DNA from: Gigaspora rosea | Lineage: Eukaryota; Glomeromycota; Glomeromycetes; Diversisporales; Gigasporaceae | NCBI GenBank assembly: GCA_003550325.1 | Contig: QKWP01000647.1 | Coordinates: 82,890 to 146,889 of the forward strand | DNA: 64,000 nt | Direction of reading: 5' to 3' | Part shown: one piece after another, positions 52,654 through 64,000 of the stretch | Layout of the letters: the number at the start of each line of letters is the position of its first letter | Position numbering within the stretch: position 1 is the first letter of the stretch | The notes under the pieces: model-generated | Databases searched by the model: none | What the model was told of the DNA's origin: nothing | Seen by the model: the letters and a program-made list of their open reading frames with translations, nothing else | Program-made: the position numbers and the translations under genes

Positions 52654-54715
52654 TCTTTATTATTGTATTATTATTATAAAGACATAAAAATATAAATTTA
52701 GATTTAGAGAATTATTATTGAAAATCAAGCTAAAATGATTTTATTATTTTTAAGATTTATAAAGCTCAAATATATTAATCATTAATATTATTATTGTAAA
52801 TACAAAAATATAAAAAAGTACAAAAACCTTACTATTTTTACCAAATTTGTATTTGTATAAAGACTTTTACCAAAATTTATATAAAAAATGTTATTGGTAC
52901 TTTTATCAAAATTTGTATAAAAAATGTTATTGGAATTATATACAGATGCTTTTTCTTTTTAAATATATATATAAAAATAATTAATAACAATTTATTAAGT
53001 AGGAATATTTTATAAAATATAAAACTATAAAGATTTTTTAATATAAGAAAGTATATAATCAATTTCTTATATAGAATTGGTAAACTTATATTTGAATCTT
53101 TAACTATTTAAAGTAGTTTGTCAACAAAGTCATTAAAATTTAAATGATATTCACAAAAATAAAGAAGTATTGTAATTAAAAAAGTTAAAATCTATAAGTA
53201 TTGTATCAAGTAAAAATGTATTTAAAGAGCTTTTTGTAAAATGTGTATTTAAAAAGTACTAAATTTAAATAGCTATACTTTGTATAGTATTAATACTGGA
53301 CATAGTCCAATAATTTTAAAAATTATAAAAAAATATAAGAATTTTATTTTTGATACAAATTAAAATGATCTAATATAACTTTAAAAAATTATATAACTTT
53401 TGCATTTAAATTAGCCAATAAATTATATTAAATTTAGATATTCACAATATCCAATATCCAATTCTTTTTTAGTTCAATAGATTGAACTAAATTGGACATG
53501 AATTGAATATTGAACATGCCCAATATTCAACCCAATACTAACTTTGTGAACTACACAAACTATTTAAAGTAGTTAGCTAGTGAAGTTCTATAGTAAAATA
53601 ACACATACAAAAATAATTTTTGCAGATATAAAGCAATTATAATTAATTTAGTAAAGTTATTATAACTTAGTAACACTCATAAAAAAACCTACAGTAAATA
53701 TTTTTTACTATTATTAAAATCTAATTTATATTTTTTGAATTGTGTGATTTTTTTTTTGTTTTTCTTAGTGCACTTTTTTGCTAATATTTTTGATATTGTA
53801 ATAGTAAAGATCAAAAACTTAAGATCAGAAGCTAAAGATGACCAATATAGTTCAAAGCACAGGTAAAAATTAGGCATGCTTCTAAGAGCATACCTTAAGT
53901 TATTTTACTTATTTGTATAGATAATACAGACCAAAAAAGAAATTTAGTTTTGTAAATAAACTAAGTATATAAAACAAAAATTTAGAGTTAAAGTCTTAAT
54001 ATTAAAGGCTATAGGAGTAAAGTAATAATTACTACTATATATATAAATTTTTTTCTTTATATATGTTCAAATCCTTTATAAAGCTGATATAGAATAGTCA
54101 AAATTTACATTTTCTAATTGTCTATTTTCTTTCTAGAAGTTTGTATTACCTATACAAATAAGTGGATGCATCTTGAGTTAAAGCATACTTTTTGTGTCTA
54201 TAGATATGCTCTTTTTGTATAGAAAATATCAAACAATTGTTTTTTATTCTTTGAAGTTGCTTGATACAGATAAAACTATTCCAAATAGAGAAACTATGAT
54301 TTGACTCAGGACTATAAATTATACATATGATTTAACTAGTCAAAATTGCAAATTTTAATTATATACAAATAATAAGTATTTTTATTTTATAGTATTAATT
54401 AAATTAAAATTTGAATTATACCTAATTTTTTTTTAAAATTTAGAAGCTTTTTGAAATACTTTATTTTAATATAAAAAAAAGAAATCTTTATATACCTAAT
54501 TTTTATAAGTATTAAATAAAATAAAAAAAACTAAAGTTGTCTTGAAGTAGCTAATTCACAAGGATTGAAATATTAAAATATTTTACAAAGTAAATTAAAT
54601 AATATATATGCTATAGATTTGGAACCCAAATACAAAAAAAATATACAGAATTTTACTTTATATAACTTTAAAGATTTTATAAACAATATATTTAAGCAGC
54701 TAATCTTTATTTATT
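52654..54715. other. AT-rich intergenic DNA
   Basis: No supported gene. A low-complexity CAATATCCAATTC / GAATTGAATATTG tract occurs at 53440-53540. Frames near 52877 and 53689 are A/T-rich noise. Confidence 0.5.
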
Positions 54716-57345
54716 AAAGGGTTCTTCTAGGCATCTCTAGCTAGAGATATATAACTATATATCTCTGGCCTTTTAGCCAATTAAAATGCAAAAAAGTCAC
54801 GTGATCTCTATTTTTAACGATCTTGATAACGCCGGACAGGTCGACTACTTTTGTGTAACCCAGAAGTACGACCTCTTGGACTGTCCCGTCTATCGATTTA
54901 TAGAAAAGAAAAATAAAATTTTTCAAAACTTTGAGCGAAGATATCTACACAACCACTTGACATTTGAATACTATGGATTCATAAAATTCAAATAAAAAAA
55001 TTTTCAGCGAATTTGGTCAAGTGGTTGTGGAGATACCTTCGCTCAAAGTTTTTAAAAAATTGGCGCAGCTTTATTTTGATAGGCATTTTGCCTTTACTTA
55101 AACTTGAGCGAAGGTATCTTCACAACCACTTGACCAAGGTCGATGAAAATTTTTTTATTTGAATTCTATGAATCCATAGAATACAAATAAAAAAATCTTC
55201 AATGAATTTGGTCAAGTGGTTGTGGGATATCTTTGCTCAAAGTTTTTAAAAAAATTGGGCGCAACTTCTACTTTGATAGGCGTTTTAATTCTTCTCTGAC
55301 CTTGAGCAAAGATATCTCCATAACCACACGACCAAACTTGATAATTTTTTTTTATTTGAATTCGATGGATCCATAGAATTTAAATACTGTAGAAAAATTT
55401 TATCGAATTTGGTCTGGTGGTTATGGAGATATCTTCGCTCAAATCTTTAAAAAAAATTAACAGACCTTATATTTTGACGTTTTTCCACAAACATGTGACC
55501 AAACTTGATAAATTTTTTTATTTGAATTCTATAGATCCATAGAATTCTAATAAAAAAAATTCATTGAATTTAATTAGGCGGTTACCGAGATATTTTGAGC
55601 TAAAGTTTTATTTTTCCCTTCTTAATCACATGATTGGCCACATGTTTTACTTTCACAATTACGATTTTTATAAATTAAAAAAAATTACATAATAATAGCG
55701 CAATAGCGCAAAAAAACTTTATTTAATAAAAAAAATACAAAAAGATGACACAGGAAACTGCTCAAAAAGATCGAAAAATCAAGAATTAAGAAACCAAACA
55801 TCAAAAAATAATGGACGACACAGTAACAACGGCTAAGTGGAAGCCAAAACACCCACAAGCAGCGATACCAATGACAACCAAAGTAACATGAGATAATTGA
55901 AACTTCAAAACGACTCTAGAAGCGAGATGAAACCACTTAATTATAGGGGAAAAAACACCAAATTACACTAACTCAAACGATGATAGCAATCTAGTAATCC
56001 AATAGTATGACCAATGCCTACTAAAAGAAAGAAAGTTAGCGAAAAAAGTGATACGAAACTTGACAATAAGTGTTACTAATTATACCATAGAAAAAAAAAT
56101 TATAATGATTCCAGCGATGTTGACTCTAACGGTGAAATCATACAAGACACCAAAAAAATATGGGAGACACAGTGACGACAGCTAAGCGGAATCCAAAACA
56201 CCCACAAGCAGCGACACCAACAACAACCGAGATAATTGAAACTCCAGAACGAGCAAGATAGAATCACTTAAATATAGAAGAAAAAAAAAACACCAAATTA
56301 CACCAACTCAAATGATGATAGCAACTCTAGTAATCCAATAGCACGACTCAAGCCTACTAAAAGAAAGAAAGTTAGTGAAAAAAGTGATACGAAACTTGAC
56401 AATAAGCACTACTTAGAAAAAAAAAATTATAATGACTTCAGTGATATTGACTCCAACGGCGAAATCATACAAGCCACCAAAAAATAATAGGCGACACAGC
56501 GACAACAGCTAAGCAGAAGCCAAAACACCCACAAGCAGCGACACCAACGACAACTGAGATAATTGAAAACTCCAGAACGACTCTAGAATCGAGATAGAAA
56601 TATAGAGGGGAAAAAAACTCCAAATTACACCAACTCAAACGATAATAGCAACTCTAGTAATCCAATAGCATGACCCAAGCCTACTAAAAGAAAGAAAGTT
56701 AGCGAAAAAAATGATACAAAACTTGACAATAAACATTACTTAGAAAAAAAAAATTATAATGACTCTAGTGCCAAACAGCGACACCAATGACAACTGAGAT
56801 AATTAAAAACTCCAGAACAACTCTAGAAGCGAGGTAGAAATATAGAGGAAAAAAACACCAAATTATACCAATTTAAACGATGATAGCACGACCCAAGTCT
56901 ACTAAAAGAAAGAAAGTTAGTGAAAAAAGTGATACGAACTTGACAATAAGCGTTACTGATTATAGAAAAAAAAATTACACTGACTCCAGTGACGTTGACT
57001 TGAATGGCAATTCATACTTGGAAAAAAAAAGGAAGTGACGCAAAGACTTAATATACCCGGTGTCTAATTTCGCATTTTAAAAAAGCCCAAACTTACAAAA
57101 AGAAGGGTGTTAGTACGATACTACCAAAGAAAAAAGTGAATTGCAAAAAAAAAAAACACAGATCGATCTCACATTATGCATGAGATAATCGGAATTGGTC
57201 CGCCACGCAAGTTCGGCCCGGCATTGATAGTCGGATCAATACTATGAATTTTTGTCATGTGATCATTTTGGCTTTTTATTGGTTAAAAAGCCAGAGATAT
57301 ATAAGTTATATATCTCTAGCTAGAGATGCCTAGAATTTCCCTTTA
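54716..57345. mobile_element. 2.6-kb inverted-repeat element with palindromic units
   Basis: Terminal inverted repeats of about 90 bp (TTCTAGGCATCTCTAGCTAG, then AGATATATAACTATATATCT, on both sides) enclose two blocks. The left block (about 54880-55620) holds four or five palindromic units: GAGCGAAGATATCT, CACAACCACTTGACCAA, TTTTATTTGAATTCTATG, its complement, then GCGCAGCTT and TTGATAGGCGTTTT. The right block (55815-57010) is a tandem repeat. The units resemble those at 17.0-20.1 kb. No intact ORF. Confidence 0.75.
55815..57010 (+). repeat. Tandem array of three full units and one short unit, possibly a decayed coding repeat
   Basis: CACCCACAAGCAGCGACACC-type starts recur at about 55850, 56199, 56526 and (shortened) 56770, giving periods near 349, 327 and 240 bp. 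Each unit contains CTACTAAAAGAAAGAAAGTT and can be read as KPTKRKKVSEKSDTKLDN, then HYLEKKNYND and DSNGEI, but stops break every copy. Possibly a decayed exon multiplied inside the element. Confidence 0.65.
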
Positions 57346-57833
57346 TTAAATATTATTGTAATAGTTATAATTTGATGAGCTTACTATTAAATAAATATCC
57401 AAATTTTAAATAAACTATATTAGTTATATCAAGTTATGCTATATATATTTAAGTTGATTCACCATAGTTGTAGCACTGTTGTAGCTTATTAGCAAGATTT
57501 TTTTCAAATATATTCTTTAAATACAGTTGATCCTTCAAAACCAAACCTGTTAACAAATAACTTGTTATAATCAGTTAAAAATCAAGTCACTATGCCTGTT
57601 CCATAATGAATATCTGATAATCTTCAATTTCTGATAATCGATAGTCTTTATATCTAAGTTTCTAATTTATTAAACAATGTTATATAAAGCATATCCAATC
57701 AAATGACATAAAATTCATTATATTATATATGATTTAATATTAATAGTTATGCATATAGACTGTTCTTTGCAGGTTAAATTTGTGTATATAAGTATGGGTT
57801 TCAATTTTTTTGCTTTTTACTATTTGCTATATA

Positions 57834-58029
57834 CAGTTAGGCCTCTCTTAATGCAACCTTCCTAAATGCGTACATATGAAAAACCTCTCTAAATGTATGT
57901 CTTTTCTTGGGCCCAACCAATATAATACTTATAAATTTTTACCTTCCTAAATACATAACCTCTCTAAATGCATATTTAATTTAATTTTTACTATGGTCCT
58001 GACACAATGCATTTAGAGAGATCTGACTG
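57834..58029. mobile_element. pogo-like MITE, 196 bp, second family
   Basis: Ends CAGTTAGGCCTCTCTTAATG and (reversed) CAGTCAGATCTCTCTAAATG, flanked by TA (57832-57833 and 58030-58031). CCTCTCTAAATG is repeated inside. Different from the 204-bp family but with the same type of terminus. Confidence 0.8.
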
Positions 58030-58164
58030 TATTTGATTGAAGGCTTTAAATCTATGAACCATGTATGAACTATATCAAACCAGTATTGGCCATTTATGGT
58101 ATGTAAATTTGTATTAGTAATAATGTCAAAAATGAACTTAAATTATTATACATTCTATAGTATA

Positions 58165-58513
58165 TGTAGCCTAGAACCAACATTATATGACCAAGCATGG
58201 CCAAATTTTTAAAAAATTTTATTATAAAAATTTTGTATTATATAAAAATTAGCTAATCAAATTTTAGTATAACAAAAAATTTTTAAAAAATTTATATTAG
58301 TGGCCAAAATTTTAAAATATATTAAATAATTTGGCTAATAACTTCAGTTTGAGTAAACTAAAAAAAATTTGTTTCTGTAATAATATATAATACAAAGCTT
58401 AAATAATTAATTTACAGAATTATTTTTTTTGGTATAATATTATTATCATTGGTTATAATCATTTTTATTTTACATAGTTATTAGGGGTCACGTGATGTTG
58501 GTTCTAGGCTACA
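58165..58513. mobile_element. TIR MITE, 349 bp
   Basis: TGTAGCCTAGAACCAACAT at the left pairs with ATGTTGGTTCTAGGCTACA at the right; 19 outer bases match exactly, followed by a weaker TGACC. The interior is AT-rich and partly palindromic, with no ORF. Confidence 0.85.
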
Positions 58514-59026
58514 TGCACCATATTAGCTAAACACTAAACAAGATTTAAAATATTATTGGTTACTATAGTATTACTGTAAAATCAAAGTTTTATTTGTGAA
58601 AAAATCTTATCTTTTTAATTAAAATTTATAGTACATGAATTTATTTTACAATCATATGGCAGTTGAGAATTTGTTGGCGCATTCAATCCTACAACTTGAT
58701 TGGTTAATGCAGGTCAGCCTGTCACATAATGCTTTTCAAACCTGATTACCTGCCAAAACTCAAAACCCATCCACCATGCGTACTAGTTTTGGGAGGGTCG
58801 ACTGTATCATTAAATAAATATGAATTTTGCTTAAAAACAAGTTCACAACTATTTAATGAAACATGAAGAGGCCCTATAATAGGTAAGAACGATATAACAA
58901 ATGAAGTAATAACTCAAATTAAATGGTAAATAGTTAACAGATATATATAATATAAATCATTTCGATTATACAAACGTATTATTATTATTATTTTATTATC
59001 AGTTACGTATTTTTAAAATTTTATAT
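58514..59026. other. Spacer, no gene
   Basis: No coding frame or repeat end seen. Slightly less AT-rich at 58660-58800 but without motifs. Confidence 0.4.
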
Positions 59027-59461
59027 TACCGTATTTTCGTGAAATAACGTGCAGTGGGGTTTAATATATAAGATTTTTAAATATTTTTAAATTTTTAAAC
59101 CTTAATAACTCTAGTTCTAGTGAATTCTGTAATTTGCAAATTGCGTATAAAGATGTAGTTTTAAAGCTATGTTATAATTGTAATATTTTCTAATTCATTT
59201 TGCTAAACAGACTAAAACGAACTATATATTTTTTAAATGCCGTTTTTTAATAAAGTAAATTCGATTCTGTAACTTATATTTGATATAAAAATAATTTAAT
59301 TTTAAATCTATGTTTTCATATTTAATATTATATATATATATATATTTCATAGTCCTTATATACTAATCGTACAGATAATTAAACTTTGCAAAAATTTTAA
59401 ATAGTGTGTCGCCTAAATTACGCTTAATTCGGGCTGCGCGTTATTTTGCGAAAATACGGTA
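59027..59461. mobile_element. TIR MITE with TACCGTATTTTCG ends, 435 bp
   Basis: Left TACCGTATTTTCGTGAAATA and right (reversed) TACCGTATTTTCGCAAAATA, with AACGTGCAG / AACGCGCAG continuing inward. AT-rich centre with no ORF. The inner motif GAAATAACG is shared with the next element. Confidence 0.8.
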
Positions 59462-59874
59462 TATTTTTTATTTTTGTTAGATACTTATTTTTTTAAAATT
59501 GACCAAACCCGCTTTTATTTTATTGTACTGTACGTATTATTAGCTCAACTATAACTATATATACATGCTTTGTTATATAATTGTTTTTATTACCTAATTT
59601 ATTTTAGCTACGTTATACGTATACATATGGGCTGCCGTCAATATAAATAAGGCAGGTTGGCATTTGAAAAAAAATTATTAACTCCTCGATAAATTTTGAA
59701 ATTATCTTGATAAATTAATATTCAAAAGAAAGCTGAAAGTCCAAATTTTCTTTTGATTATTAATTCATCAATATAGTTTCAAAATCCAACAAGATATAAA
59801 CAATGTAAGTTAATAAATTTTTTTAAAAAGTTAATTTGCTTTATTTCTATTAATGGCAGTTCATATATTTATAC

Positions 59875-60073
59875 ACTGTATAAGCGCGAAATAACGCCAA
59901 CTTGCCCGTTATTTTAAGTACGCCAATAAATCATTTGTCGCACGATAATTATATGCTACACTGGGGTGCACGTTAATTCGGAACGCCCATGGGCGCTAAT
60001 TCGAGACCATGTAAGTTTAAAGGACCCGATTTTCAAATTAACGCCTACGAATGTTATTTCGCGCTTATACAGT
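59875..60073. mobile_element. TIR MITE with ACTGTATAAGCGCG ends, 199 bp
   Basis: The left and right inverted ends share an exact ACTGTATAAGCGCGAAATAA. The interior is unusually rich in CpG (TTCGGAACGCCCATGGGCGC contains a CGCCCATGGGCG palindrome). No ORF. Confidence 0.85.
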
Positions 60074-60617
60074 AAATACAAATACTAAATACAGGCCAAT
60101 ACTAAATTAACACCAAAAATATAAAATTCCAAAACATCAAAAATTTAAATCAATATCAAAAACTTCAATCAATTAGCACTTATATGATATATAAGTTTAA
60201 GATATTTCAGAAAACATATATTTAGAATTTTGACATTAGTTGGCATCGATTTCGAAAAAACACTTATTCGTTCACTGGTTTGGGTTTTCGCCGTTAATTT
60301 TGAATTTCAATCAGTTTAATATTTAAATATCGGTTTGGGATTTCTGCACCAGTTTAGGGTTTCGCAGAACCTGAAACCACCTTTAGTATTAACAGTTATG
60401 GATGTAGATCAAACCTCCGGTAGTTTAGGACTTCGTAGGTCTTTACTAGACTCAGCAATTGTGTCATAAAACCAAATTTACGAATTACCGGTATAATAAG
60501 TAAATCGGATATTGTCGTCATAGCATTGGATTGCACTATTATCTACGCAATGTTTGTTTCATAAAGTTGATATATGAGAACAGGTTAGTTTCAAATTGGG
60601 TTCGGAGTATCAAATAA

Positions 60618-60896
60618 ATGTCAATCCCCGAGCCCAAATTAGACAAACTGTCCCACGGCGTGAGATCATACGTTAATTACGTGAAATACACGAACTTTTT
60701 TTACACTAAACAAAAAATTAAATATTATTATAAATTGAGTACCGTAAAAGTGCGTATACAAGATTTACCGCGAATTAGGCTCAATGCGAACCACAGAATC
60801 TTCAAAAAACTAGATTATCTAAAAACCTGTGTATACGCTTTCTTTTCACGAGATAAATTCTCAACCGTGTACTATAAAGGTTTTGGAATGAAATAG
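60618..60896 (+). CDS. Possible small basic protein (92 aa)
   Basis: MSIPEPKLDKLSHGVRSYVN opens a complete frame ending YYKGFGMK, stop TAG. It is rich in K, R and Y, has no membrane segment and no known motif. Base composition is more balanced than the flanking DNA, which gives some support. It may be one exon of a larger gene. I do not recognise it. Confidence 0.4.
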   Translation: MSIPEPKLDKLSHGVRSYVNYVKYTNFFYTKQKIKYYYKLSTVKVRIQDLPRIRLNANHRIFKKLDYLKTCVYAFFSRDKFSTVYYKGFGMK

Positions 60897-61555
60897 ACTC
60901 GAGTCTTGTATATCTTGTATACGTACTTTTACGGAATATAAATCTTTTAAGATAACTGATAAATATTTATTTTACACAGTATTTTTAATGAAATAAATTG
61001 TAATTTATTAGACTCAGAATCAGATATTTTATCTTTCTAAAATATAAATCAAATTATGGCAAAAAAATTTAATTGAACATTTTAAAAAAGACTCTAAAAG
61101 GAAAAAAAAATTTTATTATTTGTTCTTTTGTGGCGCAGCCTTATTTTCGATTCCATTCGTATATACATTGCTATTATTAATAAATTCCAAAATTCTAAAA
61201 CAAGAATATATTCTATAATAATTATGAATCGTGTTATTTAAAGCTATTTTGTTTCTGTTTTTTTTTTCTGGAGACCTGAATGAATGCTTGACAGCATTTT
61301 GAAAACAAAAGGATAAAAGGTTCTTTCTCTTCAAACGAATTATATGTAAAAAATGGCGGAAGGAAAGAAATGGCGAATATATATTGTATATTAATTAATA
61401 TAAATTATTAAGTCTATATATTCTGGATAAAAAGAAAAAAAAAAAAAGTAATCCATTGAATGAAACTGGGAGAATAATATGGGCTTATTATTGAGCAAAC
61501 GCACTTAAAAAGAAATATATATTACTATACATGTCCACATCATACTCCCTTTGCT
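60897..61555. other. Spacer downstream of the nucleotidyltransferase gene
   Basis: AT-rich. A 72-codon minus frame (61116-61334) has no motif. It includes the probable 3' UTR of the minus-strand gene that ends at 61556. Confidence 0.4.
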
Positions 61556-63076
61556 TCATTGAGTTATAAACACCTCTATTTTTGGCAGTATTAAAGGATC
61601 ATAAGGCAAAGCTACGTCAGGTATCTCTTCCCAATCCATCGTCCATTCTATTGGCATAATACCACCAATAGGTGCCAGAACATATTTTGCCAATTCTTTT
61701 GCGCATCTTATTCGTTCATTCCATTTGACACTCGAATTTAAGGCACGTTTAGCAAGCCGTCCACCAACGGGGTCCCATGTTTCCCAACTTTGACAACAAC
61801 GTTTCAACTTTTCAGGCCAACGTTGACATAAACGTTCTTTTTTTTAAAAAAAAAAAATAATAAAAATAAAAATAAACATATTAGAGGATGAATTGACAAA
61901 TTACAATTTTTACCAAGAGAACAAATAAGCTTAGAACATAGAACAACCTTGTATTCTTACTAGTCTCTCGACCAATTTAACCGATAGAAAATGAGCAGTA
62001 GCTTCATCATTTACGAAATCACAATCTTCCAAATCACGTAATAAATCCGCAATTTCATATCGTGGCCTCCAATAATCCTTTGCCTCCAATACCGGCGGGC
62101 CCGTTTCCCAACGAATTTTGGCTATACGTTGTAATTGTGGGAATAGGTTGTTTGGATCGTAAATGACGCGACCAAAGGTATAACAACGTAAATGAATTCC
62201 ATTTGGATCACTTGTAAGCAGATGATATATGTAAATTGGTGGATGAATGAACATTTCAACCTTTTTTTTTTTCAAAAGATAAAAAAAGAAAAATTTCAAA
62301 TCGAATGATTTTTTGTTTTTTTTTTTGTTTTTTTTTTGTTTTTTTTTTTTATTTGAATATCATTGTAAAAGGATGATATTTACCTCTAATCCGTCAATCA
62401 TAATATTTCTTCTACATTTTCTTTCACTTTTGATAAGAACGTCAACGTCAACATCACTAAGAAAATTAATAATATTACATGAATTAACAGAAGTAAAGGT
62501 TGTAATACGGTTTCTTTTTATTTTTATTTTTTATTTTATTTAAAAATTAACCTAACCGAAATAGGGATTCAAAAGAAAATTTTCCAATATTTTTATTTCC
62601 ATCGATGAAGTAGATCTCAAATGTTTACAATAATTTAAAACGTCGATCTCACCTGTGGGGACAAGCGTTTCCATAAATTCTGGAACCATAGGCAAATAAT
62701 CCAAGAAGTTCGTCGCCGAATTCTAAATTGATAATAATAATAATAAAATTAAAAAATAATAATAATAATTATTATTATAAATAATATTATTATAATATTA
62801 TTATTATAATATTATTAATAATAAGAGTTAATAATTTTTAATCGTAAAAAAAAAAAAAAAAAAAAAAAAAAAACAAATCTCATAATTAAAAATTTTTAAA
62901 TACAAACCTTGTGTCAAATTCACTAATATTTTCGCATAGATGCAATCAGTATTTATAAATTTTCCCGATAATGACCCTGTTGAAGAGACAGACGTTTCAG
63001 ACTGTTTCGGAGGCGAAAAAAATCCCATAATGGGTGAAAGATATTTTGAGGAAGAATTACCAAAAATTGGAGACAT
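61556..63076 (-). CDS. Nucleotidyltransferase-fold protein (301 aa, 5 exons)
   Basis: Exons on the minus strand: 62908-63076, 62653-62722, 62384-62456, 61948-62260, 61556-61836, in consistent phase, start ATG and stop TGA. The core is FAYGSRIYGNACPHSDVDVD: a perfect G-S-x10-D-x-D signature (GS at 69-70, Asp 81 and 83). A third acidic residue, Glu 106, follows in LEVEMFIH. This is the catalytic pattern of small MNT/NTP_transf_2-type nucleotidyltransferases, which transfer a nucleotide to a protein, RNA or small molecule. The substrate cannot be told from sequence. The first 55 residues or so are Ser/Pro-rich and lack a clear signal. The C-terminal half has conserved-looking blocks (KIRWETGPPVLEAKDYWRPR, GGRLAKRAL). 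The donor of exon 4 (GTTGTT) was chosen to keep frame over an earlier GTAAGA that breaks it. Confidence 0.78.
62735..62825. repeat. TAA/TTA microsatellite in the first intron of the nucleotidyltransferase gene
   Basis: Runs of AAT/ATT triplets in both orientations, followed by a poly-A/T stretch near 62846-62872. Both lie in the intron between exons 1 and 2. Confidence 0.9.
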
Positions 63077-64000
63077 GAGAATTATTGAGGAGAAGATAAA
63101 GAAAAAGGGAAAGAAAAAATAATTAACTAAAAAATGTGGGGTTAAAATTTTACGATATGTATGGGGAAGGGTAAAGTGATGATTTGCGAGACAATTTAGA
63201 ACGGAGCATCAAAGACCGTGAAAATATCGTGAAAGTTCAGATGAATTATACCAGAAACAGACAATGTGGCTTAATTCGCGCCACAGTTCTACCTAAGGAG
63301 TAAAAATCTTCAATTAACTGTTTCTTAATCCGTTCGTACCGGTTTCTTGCCCCTGGTTTGACTATCCCATCTTTGTTATATATGTGTATTCATACGAACC
63401 AAAGTTCGACTTTTTCTGATATTAGATTGTTTGAACTATTATTATTTGAAATTAAAATTTTACGCAGTATGTATGCTATAAATGAATGAATGCTAATATT
63501 GACGCGGAATGCTTCATCGAAGTCATTGGCGCAAAAAAAAAATAAAAAAAAATTATAATAAGAGTTAGTACAATATAAATCGATAGGTGAGTAACTTTTT
63601 TGGAATTAATATGAACTTTTTTATTCTACTCACCAATAATTCAAAGAGATCCCGATTTCTCGAAAAAGTTTCGTGCTAAATATTAATTAGTATTTTTTTG
63701 GTTCATTTAGATGCACATAAATGCGTTATTTAACGCACATAGCATATTGTTACATCACGCGGCATAGATTGTTTGTACGAAAATTTGTCACAATGTATAA
63801 TCTATTAATAGTGTAAATATTTATTTTATAATACAAAATAATTCTTGACAATAAATAATGTGGACAAAAAGTCATATTTAAAAAAATTGATCAAGTTGAC
63901 ATTTTATACCACTAATATTTACAAGAATTCAGAAAATGTAAACATTAAACATAGAAAATAATAAAAGCACCACAAAAGGAGTGAAGAATCTAGATCTTAT
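63077..64000. other. Upstream region of the nucleotidyltransferase gene, no further gene
   Basis: Moderately AT-rich and without repeats that I can recognise. It probably holds the promoter and 5' UTR of the minus-strand gene. No ORF is supported. Confidence 0.45.

Overview
The window is very AT-rich eukaryotic DNA with few, intron-rich genes separated by many kilobases of repeats. The introns have fungal-type signals (GTATGT, GTAAGT and GTGAGT donors, short introns). Together with a BTB-BACK pseudogene of the kind expanded in Glomeromycotina, hAT and other DNA transposons, and signs of CpG decay, this suggests the nuclear genome of an arbuscular mycorrhizal fungus (Rhizophagus or Gigaspora type). 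The genus is an inference.

Layout. 1-33.4 kb is almost entirely repeats and dead mobile elements. It holds a broken DDE-type transposase gene (2.8-6.9 kb) interrupted by a 279-bp hAT-type MITE, a second copy of that MITE at 10.5 kb, several large foldback elements (8.6-9.4, 15.2-16.9, 20.6-21.4 kb), a Tc1-like transposase fossil at 12.0 kb, GC-richer tRNA-headed SINE-like retroposons (12.5, 17.2, 18.5 and 24.8 kb), a 3.1-kb inverted-repeat element built of palindromic satellite units (17.0-20.1 kb), and a BTB-BACK pseudogene (27.6-28.6 kb) that carries a small internal inversion and lies between inverted arms.

33.4-41.6 kb is the gene island. A 9-exon minus-strand gene of unknown function (402 aa, two copies of a WNE-containing domain joined by Q/N and S/P/H repeats) is divergently paired, across about 170 bp, with a complete 18-exon mitochondrial leucyl-tRNA synthetase gene (951 aa). 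A small spliced coiled-coil gene follows at 41.2-41.6 kb, with two weaker small ORFs between.

42-60.6 kb is repeats again: a TIR MITE, a 465-bp hairpin, a hAT element with a broken transposase nested in an older hAT-like element that is itself inside a repeat (44.6-49.3 kb), a diverged SINE-like copy, and a second long inverted-repeat element (54.7-57.3 kb) whose palindromic units resemble those at 17-20 kb. Several short MITEs follow. The last 3.5 kb holds a possible small ORF and a complete five-exon nucleotidyltransferase-fold gene (301 aa, minus strand).

The genes do not form an operon or pathway. All exon joins were made by hand from splice signals and reading frame, without transcript data.
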